From positions 15,433-79,432 of the forward strand of contig CAYYDG010000033.1 of assembly GCA_964470555.1 (NCBI GenBank): a stretch of 64,000 nucleotides of DNA. The letters are read 5' to 3'. Made by a program: the position numbers and the translations under genes. Below the pieces are notes generated by a model. The model was not told where the DNA came from and made no database searches. It was given only the letters and a program-made list of their open reading frames with translations. Positions within the stretch are counted from its first letter, which is position 1, and each line of letters opens with the position of its first letter. Source of the stretch: RBC074 sp964470555. GTDB lineage: Bacteria > Acidobacteriota > Blastocatellia > RBC074. Below, one piece after another: positions 24,583 to 32,172 of this stretch.

Positions 24583-26592
24583 ATGGCTGAACAAAACTCT
24601 CTCGACCAACTTTCGATCAACACCATCCGCACGCTGGCCATGGACGGCGTGCAAAAAGCGAACTCCGGGCATCCGGGCATGCCAATGGGAATGGCTCCGT
24701 CGGCTTATGTGTTGTGGACGCGCGTCATGCGTCACAACCCGAAAAATCCCAAATGGGCCAACCGCGACCGGTTTGTGCTTTCCGCCGGACACGGTTCGAT
24801 GCTGCTGTACAGCTTGTTGCATTTGACCGGTTACGAAGAATTCACGCTCGATCAACTGAAAAGCTTTCGGCAATGGGGCAGCATGACGCCCGGCCACCCG
24901 GAATCGGAATTGTCTCCGGCGATTGAAACGACGACTGGCCCGCTCGGTCAGGGATTCGCCAACGGCGTAGGCATGGCCATCGGTGCGGAATACCTTTCAG
25001 CTTATTTCAATCGCCCCGGCCACGAACTTTTTGATTACTACATTTACGCCATCGTGTCGGACGGCGATTTGATGGAAGGCGTCGCCAGCGAAGCGGCTTC
25101 GATGGCTGGACACATGAAACTTGGCCGCTTGATTTACCTGTACGACGACAACTCGATTTCCATTGATGGCAGCACTTCGCTGGCATTTACCGAAGACCGC
25201 GCCAAACGCTTTGAGGCCTACGGCTGGCACGTGCAAACCGTCGCCGACGGCAACGACATTGCCGCCATCGAAGCCGCCGTCAACGCCGCCAAAGCCGATC
25301 CTCGCCCTTCGATTATTTGCGTCAAAGCGGTCATCGGTTACGGCAGCCCGAACAAAGCCGGAACCAGCAAAGCGCACGGCGAACCGCTCGGCGCGGACGA
25401 AATCAAATTGACCAAACAGAATCTGGGCTGGCCATCTGAAGAACCGTTTTTCATTCCCGAAGAAGCGTTGGCGAATTTCCGCCAGTGCATCACGCGCGGC
25501 GCGCAACAGGAAGCCGATTGGCAATCAAAATTCGCCGCTTATGAAAAAGCCCACGCCGACAAAGCGCAGGAATGGCGCGATTGGGCGAGTGGCAAATTGC
25601 CCGACGGCTGGCAAGCGAAAATTCCTGTCTTCCCTGCTGGCGCAGCGATGGCTACGCGCGAGGCTTCGGGCAAAACGCTTAATGCGATTGCCGCCAGTTT
25701 GCCGATGCTGATCGGAGGTTCGGCAGATTTGGCTCCGTCCAACAACACCATGCTGGCTGGCTATCCGGCGTTTTCCGCCGAACACCGTGACGGGCGCAAC
25801 TTCCATTTCGGAGTCCGCGAACACGCCATGGGTTCGGTGATGAACGGCATTGCGCTGACTCGTCCGCTGATTCCGTACGGCGGCACGTTCATGGTCTTTT
25901 ACGATTACATGCGTCCGCCTGTGCGATTGGCTGCGATGATGGGCATCGGCACGATTTACGTCTACACGCACGACAGCATTGGGCTTGGCGAAGACGGCCC
26001 GACGCATCAACCGATTGAGCAACTGGCCGGGTTACGCTCGGTTCCGAACCTGACGTTGATTCGCCCTGCGGACGCCAACGAAACCGCCGTCGCCTGGCGC
26101 GTCGCCATTGAACATCGGCACGGCCCCACCGCGCTGGCTCTGACTCGGCAAAAACTGCCCACTTACGACCGCACCAAATTCGGCTCTGCCGAAGGCGTCG
26201 CACAAGGCGCTTACGTGTTGAGCGAATCTCCAACCGGCAAGGTGGATGTGATTCTGATCGGAACCGGTTCCGAAGTTTCCGTTGCTGTGGACGCGCAAGC
26301 CAAACTAGCCGAAGCAGGCATCGGCGCTCGCGTCGTGAGCATGCCGAGCTGGCAATTGTTCGACAAACAGCCGCTGGATTATCAGGAAAGCGTTTTGCCA
26401 CCGACCGTCACTGCTCGCGTTGCCGTCGAAGCAGGCATTTCCATGGGCTGGCCAAAATACGTCGGCGATGCCGGCCAGGTGATTTCGCTGGATCATTACG
26501 GCGCTTCCGCTCCGTATCAGGTGCTGATGGAAAAATTCGGCTTCACGGCAGACAACGTGGCGGCGTGTGCAAAGGCGGTGTTAGGAAAATAG
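24583..26592 (+). CDS. tkt: Transketolase
   Basis: This is a full-length 669-residue transketolase starting at ATG 24583. The N-terminal domain has AMDGVQKANSGHPGMPMGMA, the thiamine-diphosphate motif GDGDLMEGVASEAASMAGHM written here as SDGDLMEGVASEAASMAG, and GYGSPNKAGTSKAHGEPLG. The pyrimidine-binding domain has FGVREHAMGSVMNGIALTRP and YTHDSIGLGEDGPTHQPIEQ. The C-terminal domain ends CAKAVLGK. It transfers two-carbon units in the pentose phosphate and Calvin-type pathways. The last 75 bases are repeated twice downstream (27294-27368 and 27965-28040) with almost only silent differences. Confidence 0.97.
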   Translation: MAEQNSLDQLSINTIRTLAMDGVQKANSGHPGMPMGMAPSAYVLWTRVMRHNPKNPKWANRDRFVLSAGHGSMLLYSLLHLTGYEEFTLDQLKSFRQWGSMTPGHPESELSPAIETTTGPLGQGFANGVGMAIGAEYLSAYFNRPGHELFDYYIYAIVSDGDLMEGVASEAASMAGHMKLGRLIYLYDDNSISIDGSTSLAFTEDRAKRFEAYGWHVQTVADGNDIAAIEAAVNAAKADPRPSIICVKAVIGYGSPNKAGTSKAHGEPLGADEIKLTKQNLGWPSEEPFFIPEEALANFRQCITRGAQQEADWQSKFAAYEKAHADKAQEWRDWASGKLPDGWQAKIPVFPAGAAMATREASGKTLNAIAASLPMLIGGSADLAPSNNTMLAGYPAFSAEHRDGRNFHFGVREHAMGSVMNGIALTRPLIPYGGTFMVFYDYMRPPVRLAAMMGIGTIYVYTHDSIGLGEDGPTHQPIEQLAGLRSVPNLTLIRPADANETAVAWRVAIEHRHGPTALALTRQKLPTYDRTKFGSAEGVAQGAYVLSESPTGKVDVILIGTGSEVSVAVDAQAKLAEAGIGARVVSMPSWQLFDKQPLDYQESVLPPTVTARVAVEAGISMGWPKYVGDAGQVISLDHYGASAPYQVLMEKFGFTADNVAACAKAVLGK

Positions 26593-26631
26593 CTTGAGCT
26601 TCAGCGCTGATTCAATTACGAGGGGGATGTG

Positions 26632-27252
26632 ATGAGTGAGAACGACTATAAACAACTTGTCGAACGGGCATTGCAAAACCTCTCCAACCTGATGATTGCC
26701 ACCGATACCGGCATTGAAGCCGCGCAGCAAATGGGGCAAATTGCGGCGCGCGAAGAGATTGAATGGGCTTTGGCTGGCGGTCTGGCCATGCATCTTTACG
26801 GCAGCCCGCGTCTGACGAAAGATGTAGACATCATCGCTTCACGAGATTTATCGCTCACCCCGCAACATCGGCTGGGTTTTGGCGGCAGCAGTTACACGCT
26901 GCAAGTCGGCAAATATACAGTCCAGATTGATTGGATTGTGCGGAATGATGGATACCAGAAGTATTACCGGGCAGCCTTGAAGGACGCGATTGAACTTTCC
27001 AATGGTTTGCGCCTTGTGACACCTGAATGGCTGGTGATCCTGAAACTAAATGCTGGGCGGCAAAAAGATTTTGATGACATTGTCTTTTTGCTCAAACAAC
27101 AGAAGCTGGTTGAACGACCGACAGTTAAGCAAAACGTCGTTGAAACTGCGGGCGAGGATGTCTGGCTGGCAATGCTGCCAAACTTCCGCCGTTTTTGTGA
27201 TTTGGCCGATGGGAATACCAAAGAGCCGAGCAAGTATTACGATCAAGGGTAA
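26632..27252 (+). CDS. Nucleotidyltransferase-fold protein (AbiEii/MNT-like)
   Basis: ATG 26632 follows AGGGGGATGTG and gives 206 residues. The motif EWALAGGLAMHLYGSPRLTK, then DVDIIAS, is the GG..D.D core of nucleotidyltransferase-fold proteins, and VTPEWLVILKLNAGRQKDFD matches AbiEii/MNT-type proteins of defence and toxin-antitoxin loci. No partner gene is evident. It lies between the real tkt 3' end and the first extra copy, so it probably arrived as an inserted segment. Confidence 0.75.
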   Translation: MSENDYKQLVERALQNLSNLMIATDTGIEAAQQMGQIAAREEIEWALAGGLAMHLYGSPRLTKDVDIIASRDLSLTPQHRLGFGGSSYTLQVGKYTVQIDWIVRNDGYQKYYRAALKDAIELSNGLRLVTPEWLVILKLNAGRQKDFDDIVFLLKQQKLVERPTVKQNVVETAGEDVWLAMLPNFRRFCDLADGNTKEPSKYYDQG

Positions 27253-27276
27253 CGTCAGAAAAGGAGAGGTGCTGTG

Positions 27277-27368
27277 ACGCTTCTGCTCCGTATCAGGTGC
27301 TGATGGAGAAATTCGGCTTCACGGCGGACAACGTGGCTGCGTGCGCGAAGGCAGTGCTTGGGAAATAG
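27277..27368 (+). pseudogene. Second copy of the tkt 3' end
   Basis: Bases 27294-27368 align without gaps to the last 75 bases of tkt (26518-26592) and encode the same 24 residues plus TAG. About nine bases differ, all at silent positions (for instance GGATTA-type codons become CTT GGG). Similarity extends left to about 27279 (GCTTCTGCTCCGTATCAG). The silent-only differences show this piece evolved as part of a functional transketolase elsewhere and is not a recent copy of the adjacent gene. Confidence 0.85.
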
Positions 27369-27436
27369 TGTTTCAAGCCGACTGCTGACTTATGGCTATT
27401 CTCGCCGCGCAGATTCCCAGAAAGGAAATCAGACTT

Positions 27437-27652
27437 ATGAACTCTCAATTTTCAGAAATTTTGCAATTGAGCGTCGCTGAACGGATTCAACTGGTGGAAG
27501 ACATTTGGGACAGTGTAGCGGCGTTCCCAAATGAAGTCCCACTGACGGAATCGCAAAAGAAAGAGCTTGACCGCCGCTTGCTGTCTTACGCTCAAAACCC
27601 TCAAGAAGGGATTCCCTGGGAAGACTTGAAAGCGCAACTGAGTCAGTTATGA
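27437..27652 (+). CDS. Addiction-module antitoxin (Unstab_antitox family)
   Basis: ATG 27437 behind AAAGGAAATC gives 71 residues: MNSQFSEILQLSVAERIQLV, EDIWDSVAA, and a C-terminal IPWEDLKAQLSQL. This is the small acidic addiction-module family (TIGR02574 type) that pairs with RelE/ParE toxins. The ATGA overlap with the next gene supports a two-gene toxin-antitoxin operon. A longer in-frame opening at 27392 lacks a ribosome site. Confidence 0.88.
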   Translation: MNSQFSEILQLSVAERIQLVEDIWDSVAAFPNEVPLTESQKKELDRRLLSYAQNPQEGIPWEDLKAQLSQL

Positions 27653-27951
27653 ATCGAAAGATCATCCTCAGGCCAGAAGCCGCTCGTGAAATTCAGGAAG
27701 CCTTTGACTGGTATGAATTGCAATCGGAAGGCTTGGGTACGGAGTTTCTTCGTGCGGCGGACGCTTGTTTATCGGCAATCAGGAGAAATCCGTTTTCCTA
27801 TCCAACGATCTACGAACAAGCGCGCCGCGCTTTGCTGAAAAGATTTCCGTACATGCTGATTTACGTCGTTGCTGATGATTCGCTCGTTGTGCTGGCCTGC
27901 TTTCACGCAAAACGCGACCCGGTAGACTGGCTCCGGCGAGTTGAACCTTGA
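27649..27951 (+). CDS. RelE/ParE family toxin
   Basis: This 100-residue protein has MNRKIILRPEAAREIQEAFD, WYELQSEGLGTEFLRAADAC, FPYMLIYVVADDSLVVLACF and the terminal HAKRDPVDWLRR. These are all typical of ParE/RelE-fold toxins, which inhibit gyrase or cleave mRNA. It overlaps the antitoxin gene by four bases. The pair lies between the second and third tkt 3'-end copies. Confidence 0.88.
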   Translation: MNRKIILRPEAAREIQEAFDWYELQSEGLGTEFLRAADACLSAIRRNPFSYPTIYEQARRALLKRFPYMLIYVVADDSLVVLACFHAKRDPVDWLRRVEP

Positions 27952-27964
27952 TTTTGGACGATCT

Positions 27965-28040
27965 CAGGTGCTGATGGAAAAAATTCGGCTTCACGGCGGA
28001 GAACGTGGCGGCATGCGCGAAGGCCGTGCTTGGGAAATAG
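27965..28040 (+). pseudogene. Third copy of the tkt 3' end, frameshifted
   Basis: These 76 bases match the last 75 bases of tkt with one inserted A in an A-run (GGAAAAAATTCGG), which breaks the frame. One D-to-E change is seen, and the rest of the differences are silent. The copy shares CTT GGG AAA TAG with the second copy, so those two are closer to each other than to the intact gene. Confidence 0.82.
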
Positions 28041-28076
28041 CAGCGATTTTTATTCGTGAGGTTGAAAAAATGACTT

Positions 28077-28751
28077 ATGGATAGATGTTTCAAGTGCGGT
28101 GAGATAATTATTGAATATAGAAAACACGGTGGTTCCACAATTCCAATTCACCAGAGCGGCAGATGTAGCCAAGGTCCATCTGGCTTTACAGAGTATAGTG
28201 AGTGGGGAGGTTTCCGCAGGTTGTCACCCTATTCATCCTCACTGACATATTCCAACTACGTCAATCCAAATGCACGGTGTCCTATTTGCCATGAGCAGGT
28301 CTTTTTCTATCAATCTTCTGACGGGGGACGAGTTTTCTTTGATGAACTGGGTCCCCCTTGGCCGAAACATCCTTGCACGAATAGCTCTGCGAACTTTGCT
28401 GGGATAGACGTAATGTCAAATGAACCTATGATTGATAAGCAGTACGAGTGGCAAAAAAAAGGTTGGGTGCCGTTTCTCTGGTCTCAAATTGAGGAAAATG
28501 AGGGAGGCATGAGCCGCATCATAGGAAGGCTAGAAAATGAGGTAGACGTCTGGACCTTAACCGTCTTCGGCTCGCTTAGAAAACAGATAGGAGAATATTC
28601 AAGAGTCGGCCCAATGCTTCTAAAGGCGATAGATCAAAGCAATAGGAAGTACCAAGTTGCAACGTTCAAACTAGGGGTAAATGGGCAGATTCAAGAAATT
28701 AACTATGATGCTTATAGAAAAAAACGAACTGAGCGACTTGAGGCGCTGTAG
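28077..28751 (+). CDS. Cysteine-rich protein of unknown function
   Basis: This 224-residue protein opens MDRCFKCGEIIIEYRKHGGS with CxxC, then HQSGRC, and later ARCPICHEQVFFYQSSDGGR and ELGPPWPKHPCTNSS, which suggest two zinc-binding ribbons. The second motif (FFYQS..GRVFFDELGPPWPKHPC) is one I have seen in scattered uncharacterised bacterial proteins. The gene is markedly more AT-rich than its neighbours and uses codons they avoid (ATA, AGA), which points to recent transfer. It follows directly after the third tkt-end copy. Confidence 0.7.
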   Translation: MDRCFKCGEIIIEYRKHGGSTIPIHQSGRCSQGPSGFTEYSEWGGFRRLSPYSSSLTYSNYVNPNARCPICHEQVFFYQSSDGGRVFFDELGPPWPKHPCTNSSANFAGIDVMSNEPMIDKQYEWQKKGWVPFLWSQIEENEGGMSRIIGRLENEVDVWTLTVFGSLRKQIGEYSRVGPMLLKAIDQSNRKYQVATFKLGVNGQIQEINYDAYRKKRTERLEAL

Positions 28752-28784
28752 GCAGAAGAGGGTTACATTTTGAAGAGCGAGGTT

Positions 28785-29066
28785 ATGATTGCCGTAACTG
28801 AAAACTATTACATCACAGCCGATGAAAGCATTCTCGGCGGAGAGCCGATTATCAAAGGGACTCGAACTCCAGTTCGGGCGATTGTCGAAATTTGGCGGCT
28901 AGGCACGCCAGCGAAAGAAATTCCTAAACGGTTGCCTCATCTGACGTTGGGACAGGTGTTCGCTGCTCTCAGTTATTACAGCGACAACCAGGATGTAATC
29001 AACGGATATATTGAGCGCAACAGAGTGCCGGATGAACTGATTGATCTGTCGCTGCAAAAGTCGTGA
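28785..29066 (+). CDS. DUF433 protein, probable antitoxin
   Basis: ATG 28785 gives 93 residues with the DUF433 pattern: ITADESILGGEPIIKGTRTP, VRAIVEIWRLGTPAKEI, LPHLTLGQVFAALSYYSDN. DUF433 proteins are winged-helix-like antitoxins, often paired with a DUF5615 PIN-like toxin. No such toxin follows. The next gene begins shortly after this stop and encodes a different small protein. Confidence 0.8.
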   Translation: MIAVTENYYITADESILGGEPIIKGTRTPVRAIVEIWRLGTPAKEIPKRLPHLTLGQVFAALSYYSDNQDVINGYIERNRVPDELIDLSLQKS

Positions 29067-29086
29067 ACCGTTTCTTCGGGGAGTAT

Positions 29087-29356
29087 ATGCCGAAGATTGT
29101 CTGGACAATTTATCTCCAATACAAAGCAAGGCTGAGAGGTTTTGATCTGTTGAAGCTGGAGCACATCGTCCGACATTCAAGCGAAAGGTACTTTGATACG
29201 GATACTGGTCGTTCAGTAGTAATTGGTCGTCACGATCAACGCTTGGTGATGATTCCGTGTGATGTGGAAGAGGATACGATCACACCTGTGACGGTTCACG
29301 TTACCACGCGACAACAAATTCGTTTCAGATTGCAAACAGGGAGATTTATTTTATGA
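29087..29356 (+). CDS. Small protein, putative toxin partner of the DUF2283 gene
   Basis: ATG 29087 behind CGGGGAG gives 89 residues; a GTG at 29063 would add eight. It contains LEHIVRHSSERYFDTDTGRS, VVIGRHDQRLVMIPCDVEED and TRQQIRFRLQTGRFIL, a compact basic beta-rich protein reminiscent of DUF4258/RelE-like toxins. The stop overlaps the start of a DUF2283 gene by four bases, an order seen in small toxin-antitoxin loci. Function is inferred from context only. Confidence 0.65.
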   Translation: MPKIVWTIYLQYKARLRGFDLLKLEHIVRHSSERYFDTDTGRSVVIGRHDQRLVMIPCDVEEDTITPVTVHVTTRQQIRFRLQTGRFIL

Positions 29357-29586
29357 ACAAGACCCGCATTCAATATTTCGAGCAAGAAGATGTGCTCCAT
29401 TTGGCGATTACCGAAGAGCCGGAAAGTCGCAGTCTGGAACTCAGCCCCGACATCACCGTCGAATTGAACGACAAAGACGAAATGATTGGCGTTGAAATTC
29501 TCAACGCCAGCAAGTTTCTCCGGGATGCGGTGTTGGAATCCATTCAAGCCAAGATGCTTCGAGTGCTGGAAGCGGAAGCGGCTTAA
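29353..29586 (+). CDS. DUF2283 family protein, probable antitoxin
   Basis: This 77-residue acidic protein has the DUF2283 pattern: IQYFEQEDVLHLAITEEPES, then LELSPDITVELNDKDEMIGV and EILNASKFL. It overlaps the preceding basic protein by ATGA, consistent with a two-gene module. Family function is not established, although genomic context in many bacteria suggests an antitoxin role. Confidence 0.8.
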   Translation: MNKTRIQYFEQEDVLHLAITEEPESRSLELSPDITVELNDKDEMIGVEILNASKFLRDAVLESIQAKMLRVLEAEAA

Positions 29587-29600
29587 CTGATCGTCTGGTT

Positions 29601-29834
29601 ATGAAGAAAACATCAGTCTCTAAATCCAGCAAAATCGAATCGCAGGATATGCTGCCTGAATATGATTTTGACTACAGCAAAGCGCGTCCCAATCGCTTTG
29701 CCGGAAAAATCAACGAAGACCGGCTTGTGGTCGTGCTTGACCCGGAAGTTTCCAAAGTCTTTACGACAGCAGAATCGGTGAATGCTGTGCTGCGTGCTTT
29801 GGTGGCGGCTTTGCCGAACACAGCGAAGCAATAA
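29601..29834 (+). CDS. Small antitoxin-like protein
   Basis: This 77-residue protein contains MLPEYDFDYSKARPNRFAGK, VVVLDPEVSKVFTTAESVNA and VLRALVAAL. The DYSKARPNRFA...LDP.V...F motif is widespread in a small uncharacterised family resembling the BrnA/RHH-type antitoxins. No toxin gene adjoins it other than the pair just upstream. It starts 15 bases after the DUF2283 stop. Confidence 0.65.
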   Translation: MKKTSVSKSSKIESQDMLPEYDFDYSKARPNRFAGKINEDRLVVVLDPEVSKVFTTAESVNAVLRALVAALPNTAKQ

Positions 29835-29877
29835 CTATGGACAGTAGACAACTTTGCGGCAGCAGGAGTCGTAATTT

Positions 29878-30309
29878 ATGGACTCACCGGATAATTTTGA
29901 ACTTGTAGCCGGGCGTGGATTTTATCGGCCTGTTGGTTTGGTCACGCTGAAAGAAGCCATCGGGTTGGTGTCTGCCGCAATTGCGTATGCACGCGAACAA
30001 GAAATTTCGGAGTTGTTGGTCAACATATCAGCTTTGACCGGGTTCGCCCCTCCAAGTTTGGCCGAACGGTATTTTTTGATTGAAGAGTGGGCCGCCGCAG
30101 CCGGTGGAAAAGTGCGGTTGGCGATGGTTGCTCGTGCGGAACTCATTGACCCGGAAAAAATCGGCGTGCTGATCGCGCTCAACCGAGGATTGATTACCAA
30201 CATTTTCGTGACAGAAAACGAGGCGCTCGACTGGTTGGCTACCACGCTCGATCAGAACGCCACGCCGGTTGAAGAAGAGGCAGACGACGCCAGCCTCTAC
30301 CCCTGCTGA
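29878..30309 (+). CDS. Hypothetical protein, SpoIIAA/STAS-like fold
   Basis: This 143-residue protein has no signal peptide. The pattern GFYRPVGLVTLKEAIGLVSA, then EISELLVNISALTGFAPPSL and KVRLAMVARAELIDPEKIG, ending LITNIFVTENEALDWL, looks like SpoIIAA-like (STAS-fold) proteins that are common in Acidobacteriota and Chloroflexi. No conserved phospho-serine is obvious. Its role is unknown. Confidence 0.55.
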   Translation: MDSPDNFELVAGRGFYRPVGLVTLKEAIGLVSAAIAYAREQEISELLVNISALTGFAPPSLAERYFLIEEWAAAAGGKVRLAMVARAELIDPEKIGVLIALNRGLITNIFVTENEALDWLATTLDQNATPVEEEADDASLYPC

Positions 30310-30327
30310 ACAACAGGAGGTCAGGAA

Positions 30328-30807
30328 ATGTATTGTTCATCTTGCGGCACGGCCTTGGAAAGCCGAATGAAGTATTGCAAACGCTGCGGCGCGCAAGTGC
30401 TCACCAACAGGAAAGCCGATGACGCAGAAAAGGCAGAAGAGCTTCAAGCGAAAAAGCGGATGGATGAGTATCTGGACGGGATATTCTGGATCACGGTGTT
30501 CGGCCTCGGATTCGTACTCGGCGGAATGGTGGTGTTGAAGAAGATGGAATTGAGCGATTGGCTGATCGTTTCTTACCTGATCATCAGCTCGACGGCATTC
30601 CTGATCAACATGGCGCTCAACCTGTGGCAGATTTATTTGATGACCCGAAAGCCTGAACAGGCAAAAATTCCGCCGCAATTGGAAGTACCCGATACCAACG
30701 AGCTTGCGCCTGCATCGGCGCAACCGGTTCTTGAACCTGTGTTGAGCATCACGGAAAACACGACGCATCGGTTGGAACATGTATCCCAGGAAAAGGCGGC
30801 AGAATGA
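30328..30807 (+). CDS. Zinc-ribbon membrane protein
   Basis: This 159-residue protein starts at ATG 30328 behind AGGAGGTCAGG. Its N-terminus is a four-cysteine zinc ribbon (YCSSCGTALE, YCKRCGAQV). Two transmembrane segments follow at about 50-70 and 80-100 (IFWITVFGLGFVLGGMVVL, LIVSYLIISSTAFLINMAL), then a Pro/Glu-rich tail. Such ribbon-TM proteins are common and uncharacterised. Confidence 0.75.
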   Translation: MYCSSCGTALESRMKYCKRCGAQVLTNRKADDAEKAEELQAKKRMDEYLDGIFWITVFGLGFVLGGMVVLKKMELSDWLIVSYLIISSTAFLINMALNLWQIYLMTRKPEQAKIPPQLEVPDTNELAPASAQPVLEPVLSITENTTHRLEHVSQEKAAE

Positions 30808-30831
30808 AGTCTGTTGCCAGAAAGTCTGAAA

Positions 30832-31521
30832 ATGTCTGAAAAAGCTGTAGCTGCCCGGCGATTGCTCAACCATCAAAATCTTGGCGTTCTCGCCACTCAA
30901 TCGGTGGATGTCGAAGGATACCCGTTCGGCTCCATCGCGCCGTATGTTCTGGATTACGAAGGCCAGCCGGTGATGTTGATCAGCGAGATTGCTCTGCACA
31001 CGCGCAACATCAAACGAAACAACAAAGTCTCGCTAACGGTGTTTGATCGCCTTGCCGATGATCCTCAGGCCGCTGGGCGTCTGACCTGGATCGGAGATGC
31101 CGAGCCGGTCAATCCAACCGACGCGGAAATTCGCCGCCGCTATTTGCGCTATTTTCCCGCCTCAGAATCGTATTTCGACACGCACGACTTTTCGTTTTAC
31201 TGCATTCATTTGCGGCGAGCGCGTTTCATCGGCGGATTCGGGCAAATCTTCTGGGTCGAAGCCGATGAGATGCGGCTCCCCAATCCGTTTCGCCAAGCCG
31301 AAACCGGCATCGTCAAGCACATGAACGACGACCACCAGAAAGCGCTGCGGCATTACTGCGCGGCGTTGAAAGGGATTGAAGTTCAGGCGGTGGCAATGAC
31401 CGGAATTGATAGCGAAGGTTTCGATCTGCTGGCCGATGGCCGTAAACTGCGAATAGATTTTGATTCGCCAATCAATACTGTTGAAGAAGCGCGTGCGACT
31501 TTGGCGAAATTATCCAGATAG
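30832..31521 (+). CDS. HugZ-type heme oxygenase-like / PNPOx-fold protein
   Basis: ATG 30832 gives 229 residues; a TTG 18 bases upstream is weaker. The N-terminal split-barrel domain (LLNHQNLGVLATQSVDVEGY, GSIAPYVLDYEGQPVMLISE, ALHTRNIKRNNKVSL) is of the pyridoxamine-phosphate-oxidase/HugZ type. The C-terminal DUF2470-like domain has GIVKHMNDDHQKALRHYC and FDLLADGRKLRIDFDSPI. HugZ proteins degrade heme to release iron. The heme-ligating residue cannot be confirmed here, so FMN- or heme-binding remains open. Confidence 0.82.
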   Translation: MSEKAVAARRLLNHQNLGVLATQSVDVEGYPFGSIAPYVLDYEGQPVMLISEIALHTRNIKRNNKVSLTVFDRLADDPQAAGRLTWIGDAEPVNPTDAEIRRRYLRYFPASESYFDTHDFSFYCIHLRRARFIGGFGQIFWVEADEMRLPNPFRQAETGIVKHMNDDHQKALRHYCAALKGIEVQAVAMTGIDSEGFDLLADGRKLRIDFDSPINTVEEARATLAKLSR

Positions 31522-31538
31522 AAAAAAGGACAGCTTCA

Positions 31539-32132
31539 ATGAATCCATCTCAACTCACTCCATCAAAACCCAAACAAGTCACCATCAACGGTCAAAGCTA
31601 TAACTTGATCGCCTTTTATTACCCTGACCGCGATGCCGCGTGGGACGCGGTCTACCACGGACAGTTTCTGGCCAACTTTTATCCTTGCAGCTTTTCGCTG
31701 AGCATCAATGGCATCAGCGCTTCGTTTCATAACGCCGAGGCAGCTTTTCAGGCGACCAAGTGGTGGAACAGTCCTGCCGATTTGGCCATGTTTGAAGCAG
31801 CGAAAACCGGAACTGAGGCGTTTCACATCAAAAAAGGCTTGCACAATCCCGATGGCAGTTACGCCGGTTTGGGGCGTGATGGCGCAATGAAGGCAGTCCT
31901 GGCGCAGAAATTCAGCGACGCGGCGTTTCAACAAGCGCTGCTGGCGACGGGCGATGCCTATTTGCTGGAACACAACGAGGTCAAAGGGCGAGACGATTAC
32001 TGGAGCGACGACCACGACGGTTCCGGGCAGAACATGCTGGGAAAAACATTGATGGCACTTCGCCAGTCGTTGGGTGGAGCGGGCGCTCCGGCGGGAAATT
32101 ACACGGTGGCGGATTTCACCGCGCAAGTATGA
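31539..32132 (+). CDS. NADAR family N-glycosidase-like protein
   Basis: This 197-residue protein has the NADAR/YbiA fold motifs: FLANFYPCSFSLSINGISAS, HNAEAAFQATKWWN, and the C-terminal signature EHNEVKGRDDYWSDDHDGSG followed by QNMLGKTLMALRQ. Known relatives hydrolyse riboflavin-pathway intermediates or remove ADP-ribose from nucleic acids, sometimes in defence or repair. No riboflavin gene is near, so the substrate is open. Confidence 0.88.
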   Translation: MNPSQLTPSKPKQVTINGQSYNLIAFYYPDRDAAWDAVYHGQFLANFYPCSFSLSINGISASFHNAEAAFQATKWWNSPADLAMFEAAKTGTEAFHIKKGLHNPDGSYAGLGRDGAMKAVLAQKFSDAAFQQALLATGDAYLLEHNEVKGRDDYWSDDHDGSGQNMLGKTLMALRQSLGGAGAPAGNYTVADFTAQV

Positions 32133-32172
32133 GGCGGCAACCTTGCGGTAAATTTTTGAAAGAGGAATTCCG

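Noticed and set aside
26593..28076. Integrase or transposase that could explain the tkt-end copies
   Set aside because: No integrase, recombinase or transposase motif is present in the inserted segments, so only the footprint can be reported and not the mechanism.
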